NCBI RefSeq assembly: GCF_001673405.1
Contig: NZ_LZLV01000136.1
Coordinates: forward strand, 124,001 to 188,000
Source: Mycobacterium sp. 1245111.1
GTDB lineage: Bacteria > Actinomycetota > Actinomycetes > Mycobacteriales > Mycobacteriaceae
Reading direction: 5' to 3'
Length of the DNA stretch: 64,000 nucleotides
Each line of letters starts with the position of its first letter. Position 1 is the first letter of the stretch. The position numbers were made by a program, and so were the translations under genes. The notes under the pieces were generated by a model, which searched no databases, was not told where the DNA came from, and saw nothing but the letters and a program-made list of their open reading frames with translations. Shown here one piece after another: positions 1 to 7,881 of the stretch.

Positions 1-1251
1 GTCGACCGGCTCACGCGTCGCCACGGCGGCCACCACCAACTCCCCGTCGGCTTCGTCGGGAACGCCGAATACCGCGCAGTCCTGCACGGCTGGGTGCTCG
101 TGCAGCACGGTCTCGATCTCCGCGGGCGCGACCTGAAACCCACGTACCTTGATCATCTCCTTGGACCGGTCGGTGATCCGCAACCAGCCGCCGGCATCCA
201 GGTAGCCGATGTCACCGGTGCGATACCAGCCGTCGCACAAGACATCTCGCGTCGCCTCGGCGGGGAGGTAGCCGGCCATCAGCGACTCGGCCCGCGCCTG
301 GATTTCGCCGACCTCACCCGGACCAACCGGCTCGCCGGTCTGCAACGACGTCACCCGCACCTGCACACCGGGCACCGGTCGGCCAACGGAGTCGAGCCGC
401 GCGCCATCGAGCGGGTTGCAGGCGATGACCGGCAACTCCGTGGTTCCGTAGGCCGGAACCCACCCGACGCCGGTGCGACGGGTGACGGTCTCGGCGATAC
501 TGGCACTGACCGGGGTCGCGCCCCACATGATGAACCTCAGCGACGACAGGTCGTACGACTCCAACGTCGGATGCGCGGCGATGGCCAAAGCGATTGGAGC
601 GACAGCCATTTCGACGGTGATCCGGTCGTCCTGGATGTGCTGCAGCATGCGGTCGATGTCGAAACGGCGGTGCAGGCGCATCCAGACGCCGGTCTGCAAC
701 GCCGTCACGATGTTGAGCAAGCCGAGGATATGCGACGGCGGCGTGGCGATCTGAATGCGGTCGTTGGCCGTCAAACCCATCGCGTCGCGCCAGTGCCCCA
801 CCGCGGCCTGCAGCGAACGATGGGTGTGCCGAACGGCTTTCGGCAGACCGGTGGTTCCGGAACTGAAGGCCAGCACCGCATCGGCATCCGTCGGCGGCTG
901 CGGGAACGCCCCAGACGCCCCGGGCAGGATCGGCTCGTCGAGATGCAGCATCGGCATCAGCTCCGACAGCACGTCGTGGTCGCCGACGGCGTGCGACGGG
1001 TTCGTCAACGCCAAGGCGTGCTCGACTTCCTGGCGCTTCCACGCCGGGCTGATCAACACGGCGACGGCGGCCAGCCGCCAGATGGCGTGCAGCGCGACCA
1101 CGAACTCAGGACGGTTGGACGACATCAACGCCACCCGCCCGCCGGCCCTCACCCCCCGCTCCCGCAAGCTGGTTGCCAGGCCGTCGGCCAACGCCTCGAG
1201 CTGCGGCAACGTGTAGTGCCGCTCCTCGAAGACGAGCGCCGTCGGAGACAT
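1..1251 (-). CDS. AMP-binding acyl-CoA synthetase, C-terminus cut by window edge
   Basis: An ANL-superfamily adenylating enzyme that would activate a carboxylic acid to an acyl-AMP and then an acyl-CoA. The frame is open for 417 codons from an ATG at 1251 to the window edge, so the C-terminal end is missing. Visible motifs are the phosphate-binding loop SSGTTGLPK (residues 130-138), the YGTTE block near residue 256, GWYRTGDIG, and the hinge region KEMIKVRGFQV. The start is 4-coumarate-CoA-ligase-like (short N-terminus, VFEERHYTL). It diverges from the ferredoxin reductase at 1324, and a perfect palindrome lies between them, so the two are probably co-regulated. The substrate cannot be read from the sequence. 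Membership is secure, specificity unknown. Confidence 0.93.
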   Translation of the reverse strand, partial: MSPTALVFEERHYTLPQLEALADGLATSLRERGVRAGGRVALMSSNRPEFVVALHAIWRLAAVAVLISPAWKRQEVEHALALTNPSHAVGDHDVLSELMPMLHLDEPILPGASGAFPQPPTDADAVLAFSSGTTGLPKAVRHTHRSLQAAVGHWRDAMGLTANDRIQIATPPSHILGLLNIVTALQTGVWMRLHRRFDIDRMLQHIQDDRITVEMAVAPIALAIAAHPTLESYDLSSLRFIMWGATPVSASIAETVTRRTGVGWVPAYGTTELPVIACNPLDGARLDSVGRPVPGVQVRVTSLQTGEPVGPGEVGEIQARAESLMAGYLPAEATRDVLCDGWYRTGDIGYLDAGGWLRITDRSKEMIKVRGFQVAPAEIETVLHEHPAVQDCAVFGVPDEADGELVVAAVATREPVD

Positions 1252-1269
1252 TGAGAAGATCCTATCGTT

Positions 1270-1292
1270 TTGAGAGAATAGTATTCTCTCAA
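1270..1292. promoter_or_regulatory. Perfect 23-bp palindromic operator
   Basis: Two 11-bp arms, TTGAGAGAATA and TATTCTCTCAA, are exact reverse complements around one central G. The site is 18 nt before the acyl-CoA synthetase start and 31 nt before the ferredoxin-reductase start. Size and symmetry fit a dimeric TetR-type repressor site controlling both divergent genes. No candidate regulator gene is adjacent, so it is probably encoded outside the window. Confidence 0.7.
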
Positions 1293-1323
1293 GCGAAGAA
1301 CGCAAAGTGTGGAAGGTATGGGG

Positions 1324-2340
1324 ATGGCGGAACGCCACGTGTTCCAGCGGGCCACGGTGACTCGGATCATCAAGGAGACCGCAGACAGCCGTACCTACGT
1401 GCTCGCCCCCGAGGAGCAGCCGTTTACCTACCGCGCCGGGCAGTTCTGCACGTTCAAGGTCACCGTCGACGGCGAGGACCTGTACCGGTCGTACTCGATG
1501 TCGAGCGCGCCGGAGACCGACACCGAACTGATGACCACGGTCAAGCGGGTCACCGGCGGCAAGGTGTCGAACTGGCTCATCGACAACGTGGTCGAGGGCG
1601 ACGAGCTGACCATGACCAGGGCCGCGGGGACGTTCGTACTGGGTACGGCGACGGGCCCGCTGCTGGCGTTCGCGGGCGGTAGCGGCGTCACGCCGATCCT
1701 GTCGTTGGCCAAGAGCGCGTTGGCGAGCACCGGGCGCACGGTGCGCCTGCTGTGCGCCGACCGTGACCGGGGTTCGGCGATCTTCGACGCGGTTCTCGAC
1801 GACCTGGTCGAGCGTTTCCCCGGCCGGCTATCGGTGCTGCGCCACCTCGACGACCAGCACGGCCTGCTGGATGCGGCGGGCGTGGCGAAGTTCGTCGGCG
1901 CGGACGGCAACGCGGACTGCTACGTCTGTGGGCCGGAGGGATTCATGACCGTCGTGCGGGCAGCGCTGCCGGATACCGCGCATGTTCTCGTCGAGGATTT
2001 CGATGCGTCGCCGTCGGTCAAGGCTCCGGCCCCGGCGGTCTCCGAGTCGGCCGGCGACGTGGATGCCGGCGGCACGGTGACCATCCGGCTGGACCGCAAG
2101 AAGGCGTCGGTGCCGCGAGTGCCCGGGGAGACGCTGCTGGAAAGCGCACGACGGGCCGGCCTGTCACCACCATTCAGCTGCGAGGCCGGCAATTGCGGGA
2201 CCTGCATGGCCAAGCTGATCGACGGCGAGGCCACCATGCGGACCAACGACGTGCTCGAGGACGACGAGATCGCCGACGGCTACATCCTCACCTGCCAGGC
2301 CGTGCCGGACACGGCGTCGATCACGGTGGAGTACGAGTAG
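1324..2340 (+). CDS. Ferredoxin-NAD(P)H reductase with C-terminal 2Fe-2S domain
   Basis: Electron-transfer component of an oxygenase, organised like KshB/PaaE reductases. It has an FAD-binding barrel (RSYSMSS near residues 57-63), an NAD(P)-binding domain (FAGGSGVTPI, then CGPEGFM) and a plant-type 2Fe-2S ferredoxin domain. The cluster cysteines are about 286, 291, 294 (CEAGNCGTC) and 324. The ATG at 1324 is preferred because GGAAGG lies 7 nt upstream; GTG 1309 and ATG 1318 are in frame but poorly placed. It resembles the sterol 9-alpha-hydroxylase reductase KshB, but the partner oxygenase is not adjacent, so the symbol is withheld. Divergence from an acyl-CoA synthetase hints at catabolism of a lipid or ring acid (inference). 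Confidence 0.93.
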   Translation: MAERHVFQRATVTRIIKETADSRTYVLAPEEQPFTYRAGQFCTFKVTVDGEDLYRSYSMSSAPETDTELMTTVKRVTGGKVSNWLIDNVVEGDELTMTRAAGTFVLGTATGPLLAFAGGSGVTPILSLAKSALASTGRTVRLLCADRDRGSAIFDAVLDDLVERFPGRLSVLRHLDDQHGLLDAAGVAKFVGADGNADCYVCGPEGFMTVVRAALPDTAHVLVEDFDASPSVKAPAPAVSESAGDVDAGGTVTIRLDRKKASVPRVPGETLLESARRAGLSPPFSCEAGNCGTCMAKLIDGEATMRTNDVLEDDEIADGYILTCQAVPDTASITVEYE

Positions 2341-2376
2341 GGGAATGTAACGCGGCTTTTGTGGGCTAAAGCACAC

Positions 2377-2829
2377 ATGACCGATCTTCCTGCTTTCGAG
2401 AAACTTGCCTCCGCCGATCAGGGGCTCGTTGTCTTCACCACGCTGCGGCGCGACGGCAGCGCCCAGTCGTCCGTCGTCAACGCCGGGGTGCTCCCCCACC
2501 CGCTGACCGACGAGCCGGTCGTCGGGCTGGTGGCCATCGGCGGCGCACGCAAACTCGACCACCTGCGCGCCGACCCGCGGACCACCGTCACCGCCCGCAG
2601 CGGATGGCAGTGGGCCACCGTCGAGGGGACCGCGCAGCTGATCGGACCCGACGACCCACATCCAGACGTGGACGCCGAGCGGCTGCGGGTGATGCTTCGC
2701 GAGATCTTCACCGCGGCCGGCGGCACCCATGACGACTGGGACACCTACGACCGGGTGATGCGCGAGGAACGCCGCACCGCGGTGCTGATCTCGCCGACCC
2801 GCGTCTACACGAACCCGTCGCGGGGCTAG
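2377..2829 (+). CDS. PPOX-class F420-dependent enzyme
   Basis: A 150-residue split-barrel protein of the pyridoxamine-oxidase-like superfamily. Such mycobacterial proteins typically use F420H2 or flavin to reduce small molecules. Supporting segments are GLVVFTTLRRDGSAQSS near residues 17-33, the strand with RKLDHLRADPRTTVT, and the conserved WATVEGTAQLI. The ATG at 2377 is chosen over an in-frame TTG at 2359, which would add only six unlikely residues. The stop overlaps the stop of the convergent epimerase by 4 bp (CTAG). The substrate is not predictable from sequence. Confidence 0.88.
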   Translation: MTDLPAFEKLASADQGLVVFTTLRRDGSAQSSVVNAGVLPHPLTDEPVVGLVAIGGARKLDHLRADPRTTVTARSGWQWATVEGTAQLIGPDDPHPDVDAERLRVMLREIFTAAGGTHDDWDTYDRVMREERRTAVLISPTRVYTNPSRG

Positions 2830-3719
2830 ACGTCGAAGTAGTGGCCGGCTTCCAGGTCGGCGAGCAACCCCGGGTGCTCCGGCTTCCAGTCGAGGATTTT
2901 TTGGGTCAGTTCGCTGGAGGTCGCGTTGTCCAGTGTGGCGAACGGGGCCAGGAACCCGAAGTGGTCGGGCGCCTGCTCGACAGTGATGCTCGTGACCGGC
3001 AGGTCCAGGTGGCGACCGACGACCTCGGCGATCTCGCGGAACGGCACGCCTTCGTCGGCGATGCCGTGCAGCCGCGTGCCCGCGGGCGCGGATTCCAATG
3101 CCAGCCGGTACAGCCGCGCGGCGTCGAGCGTGTGCAGAGCCGGCCAGCGGTTCGCGCCGTCGCCGATGTAGGCGGACACCCCGGCCTTGCGGGCGCAGTC
3201 GATGATGTGGTGGGCGAAGCCGTGGTGGTCCAGGTCGCTGTGCACCAGCGGCGCCAACCGCACGACAGACGAGCGAACGCCGCTGTCCGCCAACGCAATT
3301 GCGGCATTCTCGGCGTCGATGCGCGGACCGGCGGGCAGCGTGTCGTTCTCGGTGGCAAGTCGGCCCTCGACAAACGCGACCATGAGCGTGCCCGATGTGC
3401 CGACGAAGGGCTTGCCCGATCCGACCAGTGCCTCGCCGATCGCCTCGACGGCTCGCCGGTCAGCTTCGACCGAGCCGAGGAAGTCGTCGAAGTTGTGCTT
3501 GAAGGCCAAGTGGATCACGCCGTCGGAGGCGGCAGCCGCCTCGCGCAGACCGTCGAGGTCGTCGAGGTCGCCGCGATGCACCTCCACGCCCAGGGCCGCC
3601 AGGGCGGCAGCACCGTCGTCCGAGCGGGCCAAGCCGACGACCTGGTGTCCGGCCTGCAGCAACTCGGGTACGACGGCCGACCCGATGTGGCCCGTCGCCC
3701 CGGTGACGAAAACTCGCAT
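2826..3719 (-). CDS. NAD(P)-binding epimerase/dehydratase-like SDR
   Basis: An extended or atypical short-chain dehydrogenase of 297 aa. The N-terminus MRVFVTGATGHIGSAVV carries the nucleotide-binding TGATGHIG loop at residues 6-13. FVGTSGTLM sits at the catalytic Ser position, but no clear YxxxK follows; this is common in atypical SDRs that bind NAD(P) or reduce quinones. The ATG at 3719 has AGGGAG 6 nt upstream, so an in-frame start 39 nt earlier is rejected. It diverges from the LysR regulator at 3884, the classic arrangement for a LysR gene and its target. Confidence 0.9.
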   Translation of the reverse strand: MRVFVTGATGHIGSAVVPELLQAGHQVVGLARSDDGAAALAALGVEVHRGDLDDLDGLREAAAASDGVIHLAFKHNFDDFLGSVEADRRAVEAIGEALVGSGKPFVGTSGTLMVAFVEGRLATENDTLPAGPRIDAENAAIALADSGVRSSVVRLAPLVHSDLDHHGFAHHIIDCARKAGVSAYIGDGANRWPALHTLDAARLYRLALESAPAGTRLHGIADEGVPFREIAEVVGRHLDLPVTSITVEQAPDHFGFLAPFATLDNATSSELTQKILDWKPEHPGLLADLEAGHYFDV

Positions 3720-3859
3720 GATGAACTCCCTGAGATAGCGGTGAAGCGGTAACACCACCCTGCGTCGCGGCCTCGAATGCGTCCAAGACTCGTTTCGAAT
3801 GGCTCAATACCGATCAGGCATCACCGCAGGACAGCTCGCAATGGGAAGCGCTGTGTCCT

Positions 3860-3882
3860 CCCGAATGTGATTACCATTCGGG
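3860..3882. promoter_or_regulatory. Inverted repeat abutting the LysR start codon
   Basis: CCCGAATG and CATTCGGG form perfect 8-bp arms with a 7-nt spacer, ending 1 nt before the regulator's ATG. Two further CGAATG words occur upstream (around 3773 and 3795) in the same divergent spacer. This fits LysR autoregulation together with control of the divergent SDR gene. Confidence 0.55.
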
Positions 3883-3883
3883 T

Positions 3884-4771
3884 ATGGACGACACCTCAGC
3901 CGATCTCGACCTGCGGCTGGTGCGCTATTTCGTCGTCGTCGCCGAACACCGGCACTTCGGCCGCGCCGCCACCGCGCTACGGGTGGCGCAGCCGTCGCTG
4001 AGTCGCCAGATCCGCCGCCTGGAACAACAATTGGGTGCCCGGCTGCTGGACCGCACCCCGCAAGGCACCCAGCTGACCGAAGCCGGCGAGGTCTTCTTGA
4101 CGTCGGCCAAGGCACTGCTGCGTTCTGCGGGCCGGGCCGCCGCGCAGACCCGCGCGGCCGCCCAACCCAGTCGGATCACCATCGGTTACACGACTGGGCT
4201 GATCATCACGCCAGCGGTGCGCGAGATGCGGCGTCAGCACCCGGACGCCGACGTGAAAGCCGTGCACCTGGACTGGGACGAGGCCCGCCACTCGCTGCTC
4301 GATCATCGGGTCGACGCGGTAGTGACGCGCTTGCCGTTTCCGACCGACCAGCTGCACGTCACGATCTTGTACGACGAGCCACGGGTGCTGATCGTGCCGC
4401 ATGATCATCGGCTGGCCGGGAAGGAGTCGATCACGATCGACGACATCGCCGACGAGCCGATGCCGCAGATCCGCGACTCGGATCCGACGTGGAATGCGTT
4501 CTGGCGCATCGATCCCCGTCCGGACGGACGACGCGCCCCCGGCGGGCCGTTCATCGAGGCGCTCGAGGACAAGTTCGAAGTGATCGCGGCCGGGCAGGCG
4601 GTGGCAATCTCCGCGGGCTCGCACATCAGCGCCTTGCGCCCGGATCTGACCACGATTCCGCTCGAAGGCGTGGAACCCTGCCACGTCGTAGTGGCGTGCC
4701 GGGCCGACGATCGCAGCCGACTGGTGGCGGCCTTTCGTAAACTCGCCCAGCAGCACCTCACCGCGCCTTAG
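3884..4771 (+). CDS. LysR-family transcriptional regulator
   Basis: A 295-aa LTTR. The N-terminal winged helix-turn-helix spans about residues 6-66 (LRLVRYFVVVAEHRHFGRAA, then VAQPSLSRQIRRLEQQLGARLLDRTPQG). The C-terminal co-inducer-binding domain starts near residue 98 (RITIGYT). It is divergent from the SDR gene at 2826-3719, with an inverted repeat and CGAATG words in the spacer, so that gene is its likely target. Its stop codon overlaps that of the convergent luciferase-like gene. The inducer is unknown. Confidence 0.95.
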   Translation: MDDTSADLDLRLVRYFVVVAEHRHFGRAATALRVAQPSLSRQIRRLEQQLGARLLDRTPQGTQLTEAGEVFLTSAKALLRSAGRAAAQTRAAAQPSRITIGYTTGLIITPAVREMRRQHPDADVKAVHLDWDEARHSLLDHRVDAVVTRLPFPTDQLHVTILYDEPRVLIVPHDHRLAGKESITIDDIADEPMPQIRDSDPTWNAFWRIDPRPDGRRAPGGPFIEALEDKFEVIAAGQAVAISAGSHISALRPDLTTIPLEGVEPCHVVVACRADDRSRLVAAFRKLAQQHLTAP

Positions 4772-5724
4772 CGAAGCTGGGCGCCCAGCTCCGAAATCAC
4801 CTCGCGGGTGCGACGTTTCGAGGCGATCAGCTCGTCGCGGTTGTCGCCGATCGGCAGCAGCCGCACCGACAGGTCGGTCACCCCGGCATCGGCGAACCGG
4901 CGCATCCGCGCCAGGATGGCATCTTCGTCGCCGGCCGCGCAGATGTCACCGACATCGCGGGCGTCGCCGTAATCGAGCAGCCGCTGGTAGTTCGGCGACA
5001 CCTCGGCCTCACCCAGGATCCGGTTGGCACGCTCCTTGGCCGCATCGACTTCGCTTGCGGCGCAAAGACATACCGGGATTCCGGCGACGATGCGCGGCGC
5101 CAGGCGGCCGGCATTGTCGGCGGCCTTGGTGATACGGGGAACCACGTGGTTGGCGACGGCACGCTCGTCGGCCATCCACAACACGGTGCCGTCGGCGTGT
5201 TCGCCGGCCAGCGCCAGCATCACCGGGCCGAGCGCCGCGACCAATACCGGCAGCGGCCCGACCGGGGCGAGGTCGTTGGGATTGTGGACGGTGAAGTGGT
5301 CGTTCTCGACGTCGATCTGCCCCGGGCCGGCGAACGCGGCGTGCAACACCTCGAGGTAGTCGCGGGTGTAGGCGGCCGGTTTCTCGTAGGGCAGCCCGAG
5401 CATGTCTTGGATGATCCAGTGGTGCGACGGTCCGACGCCCAGTGCCAACCGACCTCCGGTCGCGGCATGCGTCGACAACGCCTGGCGCGCCAGCGCGACC
5501 GGGTGCTGCGCCTGCAGCGGCACGACGGCGGTGCCGAGTTCGATGCGGGTGGTGCGGGTACCCATCAGCGCGACGGCCATCAGCGCATCAAAGTCGTTGG
5601 GCACCTGCGGAATCCAGGCGGTGTCCATGCCGGCGTTCTCGGCCCACTGGATATCGGCGAGCAACCTGCTGACCTTGCGCGCGGAATCACCGCGCTCGGC
5701 GCCGATCATTACTCCGAGACGCAC
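4768..5724 (-). CDS. LLM-class F420-dependent oxidoreductase
   Basis: A luciferase-like monooxygenase-fold protein of 318 aa. Typical segments are MRLGVMIGAE, the ELGTAVVPLQAQHPVALARQA strand-helix region (residues about 62-82), and GRLALGVGPSHHWIIQDMLG. Mycobacterial members of this shape use coenzyme F420. The start is GTG 5724 with GGAGGAG just upstream. Inverted repeats lie directly upstream. The substrate is unknown; no F420-independent alternative is excluded. Confidence 0.92.
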   Translation of the reverse strand: MRLGVMIGAERGDSARKVSRLLADIQWAENAGMDTAWIPQVPNDFDALMAVALMGTRTTRIELGTAVVPLQAQHPVALARQALSTHAATGGRLALGVGPSHHWIIQDMLGLPYEKPAAYTRDYLEVLHAAFAGPGQIDVENDHFTVHNPNDLAPVGPLPVLVAALGPVMLALAGEHADGTVLWMADERAVANHVVPRITKAADNAGRLAPRIVAGIPVCLCAASEVDAAKERANRILGEAEVSPNYQRLLDYGDARDVGDICAAGDEDAILARMRRFADAGVTDLSVRLLPIGDNRDELIASKRRTREVISELGAQLR

Positions 5725-5734
5725 GGCTCCTCCA

Positions 5735-5796
5735 AAGTATCGTTATCCATCATCGATAACGTACTTGCCAAAAAAGAGAATGCCAATACCGTATTG
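5735..5796. promoter_or_regulatory. Pair of inverted repeats upstream of the LLM gene
   Basis: CGTTATC at 5741-5747 pairs with GATAACG at 5755-5761, and the flanks AAGTA/TACTT extend the symmetry with one extra T. A second palindrome, CAATAC-C-GTATTG, lies at 5784-5796. The spacer is AT-rich compared with its surroundings and probably holds the promoter and operator of the minus-strand LLM gene. Confidence 0.5.
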
Positions 5797-5814
5797 TTGA
5801 CCAGCGGAAATGCG

Positions 5815-6627
5815 TCAGGCGCGACAGAGGATCTCGCCGTGCGGGATGCCGATCCAGCCGTCGGGCGCGGCAGCCCACTCCCGCCACGCCGCCGCGATGT
5901 CGTCCAGCTCGGCAGCAGTGGCCATCCCGCTGTCGACCAACTGCAAGGCCAGGGCGGACTCGACGATCCGGTCCGCCCACATGCCGCCCCACCAGTCACG
6001 GGTTTCCGGCGTGGCGAAGCACCACAGGCCACCGCTCGGCGTCACGTCGTCGAATCCGGCGTGCTGCGCCCACGACAACAGTCGACGGCCCGCGTCGGGT
6101 TCGCCGCCGTTCGCTCGCGCGGCCGCGGAGTAGAGCACCGCCCAGCGATCCAGCCCCGGAAGCTGCGGGTACCACGTGAATCCCGCGTAGTCGGCATCCC
6201 GCGCGGCGACGAGGCCGCCCGGCTTGCACACCCGACGCATCTCGCGCAGGGCCTGAACCGGGTCGGCGACGTGCTGCAACACCTGGTGGGCGTGCACGAC
6301 ATCGAACGTGTCGTCGTCAAAGACCAGAGCGTGGACGTCCGACGTGACGAAATCGATGTTCGACTGGCCGCGTGCCTGCGCCTCGGCGCGAGCCAAATCC
6401 AGGGCGGCATCGGTCATTTCGACTGCGGTTACCCGTCCGGGCTCGATCCGCGCGGCCAGGTCGACCGTGATCGTCCCGGGCCCGCAGCCGACGTCGAGCA
6501 GTGCCATTCCGGCCCGAAGATGCGGCAGCAGATAGCCCGCCGAGTTTTCTGCCGTGCGAACCCGATGACCCCGCAACACCGACTCGTGATGCCCATGGGT
6601 GTAGACGGCCTGATATTCACTGGACAT
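5815..6627 (-). CDS. Class I SAM-dependent methyltransferase
   Basis: 270 aa with the SAM-binding motif LLDVGCGPGTIT at residues 43-54, the acidic strand-2 end VTAVEMTD, and motif FDVVHAHQVLQHVADP typical of UbiE/COQ5-like methyltransferases. The ATG at 6627 is chosen for the AGGGAG 8 nt upstream; a TTG 33 nt earlier is in frame. The AT-rich spacer at 6660-6715 separates it from the VanX-like gene upstream on the same strand. The acceptor molecule is not predictable. Confidence 0.92.
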   Translation of the reverse strand: MSSEYQAVYTHGHHESVLRGHRVRTAENSAGYLLPHLRAGMALLDVGCGPGTITVDLAARIEPGRVTAVEMTDAALDLARAEAQARGQSNIDFVTSDVHALVFDDDTFDVVHAHQVLQHVADPVQALREMRRVCKPGGLVAARDADYAGFTWYPQLPGLDRWAVLYSAAARANGGEPDAGRRLLSWAQHAGFDDVTPSGGLWCFATPETRDWWGGMWADRIVESALALQLVDSGMATAAELDDIAAAWREWAAAPDGWIGIPHGEILCRA

Positions 6628-6714
6628 ACGCGGACTCCCTTGAATCTCGTTCGTCGCCAAGGCTACCGCCGCTTGTTTCAGGATGCGAAATAGATATCTT
6701 ATATTTTGAGATGA

Positions 6715-7371
6715 CTAATTGACCGGAACGTTGAGGATGGGTCGTTGCACGCCGGCCCCGGCGCCGTCGAAATGCCACCACTCGCCCGAGTACACCGACA
6801 ACCCGCCGGCGCTCATCGCGTCGCGCAACCGTCGCCGGTTCGCCTGCTGCGCCGCGGTAACCCCGTCGGTCGCGAAAGCCGTTGCATGCGGCGAGAAGTC
6901 GTCGAAGTCGGTACCCATGTCGACCAGACAGCGGGGGCACTGCTGGGACGGGTCGGCCAGCGTCACGTCCACGGAGCGCCCTGACTCGTGGCTCTTGGCG
7001 AAGTTCCCGGGCCTGGCTACCCAGGCCGGGTTCGGAACGAGGTCGAACATCTTGACCTGAACGTCATGTGGTCGATAGCAATCCCAGAAGACGAGAACAT
7101 TGCCCTGCGCCGCCAACGCCTGGGCCGCGGAGGCCAATCCCGGTGCCATGGATTCGTGGACCAGACAGCGGGCGTCGGCGGGATAGAGCTGGGCGTGGGT
7201 GAAGTTGTTCGGCGTCGCGTAGCGCAAGTCGATCAGCGCGTTCGGGACGACCGAGCGGACATCGACGAACCTCGCCGCGCGTGCCTCGGGGCTCAGCGGC
7301 GGCACGTCGGCGTTGGCCACCGCAGCGCAAGTCGAGGCGAGCAGAACGACGGAGGTCAGGAACCGAAGCAT
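6715..7371 (-). CDS. Secreted D-Ala-D-Ala dipeptidase (VanX-like, M15D)
   Basis: A zinc dipeptidase expected to cleave D-alanyl-D-alanine outside the membrane. The first ~21 residues form a signal peptide (hydrophobic LTSVVLLASTCAA, then ANA-D). Zinc ligands are His128 and Asp135 in SHESGRSVD and His200 in GEWWH, with catalytic Glu197. Arg100 in CYRPHD matches the conserved VanX arginine. Its 218 aa are normal for the family plus a leader. In non-resistant bacteria such proteins recycle cell-wall peptide; there are no vanHA neighbours, so glycopeptide resistance is not implied. Confidence 0.92.
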   Translation of the reverse strand: MLRFLTSVVLLASTCAAVANADVPPLSPEARAARFVDVRSVVPNALIDLRYATPNNFTHAQLYPADARCLVHESMAPGLASAAQALAAQGNVLVFWDCYRPHDVQVKMFDLVPNPAWVARPGNFAKSHESGRSVDVTLADPSQQCPRCLVDMGTDFDDFSPHATAFATDGVTAAQQANRRRLRDAMSAGGLSVYSGEWWHFDGAGAGVQRPILNVPVN

Positions 7372-7395
7372 GGCTTCAGTATGCGGCGGCGATGG

Positions 7396-7743
7396 TCAGC
7401 TCCAGTCGATGGCCGCGGCGCGCTGCTGGACGCCCTCGACACGGGCCGCGACCTGCGCGGCGACCGCGCGCTGTTCGTGTTCCATTGTGCTGGCTAATGT
7501 TTCGGCCTCGGCGACGATCTGCTTGAGTAGGTCGCGATGGTCCTCGATCATCGTGATGGTCGCGTTTCGGATCGCCACCACCGCCGAGCCGCGGGCCTCC
7601 GACGGGGAGAAGCCGCAGGTGAGCAGTGGTGGCAGCATCTGCCGCTCGAAGTCGGTCATGTCGCGGGAGAGGTGCACCTCGAAGGTCGCCAGGAACGGAT
7701 CCCGGTCGTCGAATTCCACACTGCAAATCTTCAGCTGCTCCAT
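7396..7743 (-). CDS. Conserved hypothetical protein, 115 aa
   Basis: Not recognised. It is a small soluble protein, mostly predicted helical, with a strand-rich opening (KICSVEFDDRDPFLATFEVHLS) and a long charged helix over residues ~62-105 (IEDHRDLLKQIVAEAETLA) that could form a coiled coil. No signal peptide or membrane segment. ATG 7743 is the only sensible start. It diverges from the P450 gene at 7882; the 138-bp spacer contains TACA-TGTC-TGTA at 7791-7802, a weak operator candidate. Confidence 0.65.
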   Translation of the reverse strand: MEQLKICSVEFDDRDPFLATFEVHLSRDMTDFERQMLPPLLTCGFSPSEARGSAVVAIRNATITMIEDHRDLLKQIVAEAETLASTMEHEQRAVAAQVAARVEGVQQRAAAIDWS

Positions 7744-7881
7744 GGCGTTCCTTCTGCCGGCGAGGGCGCGTTGCCCGCGTCACCGCGAATTACATGTCTG
7801 TAGTTTACCGGCGTTCCCGAGTGGGCGGCGATGACGGATTTATGCTGGCAACGATTGTCGGGCGCGTCAAAGGAGACCGTC

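Noticed and set aside
6715..7371. Vancomycin-resistance locus
   Set aside because: The VanX-like enzyme stands alone, with a signal peptide and no vanH or vanA ligase nearby.
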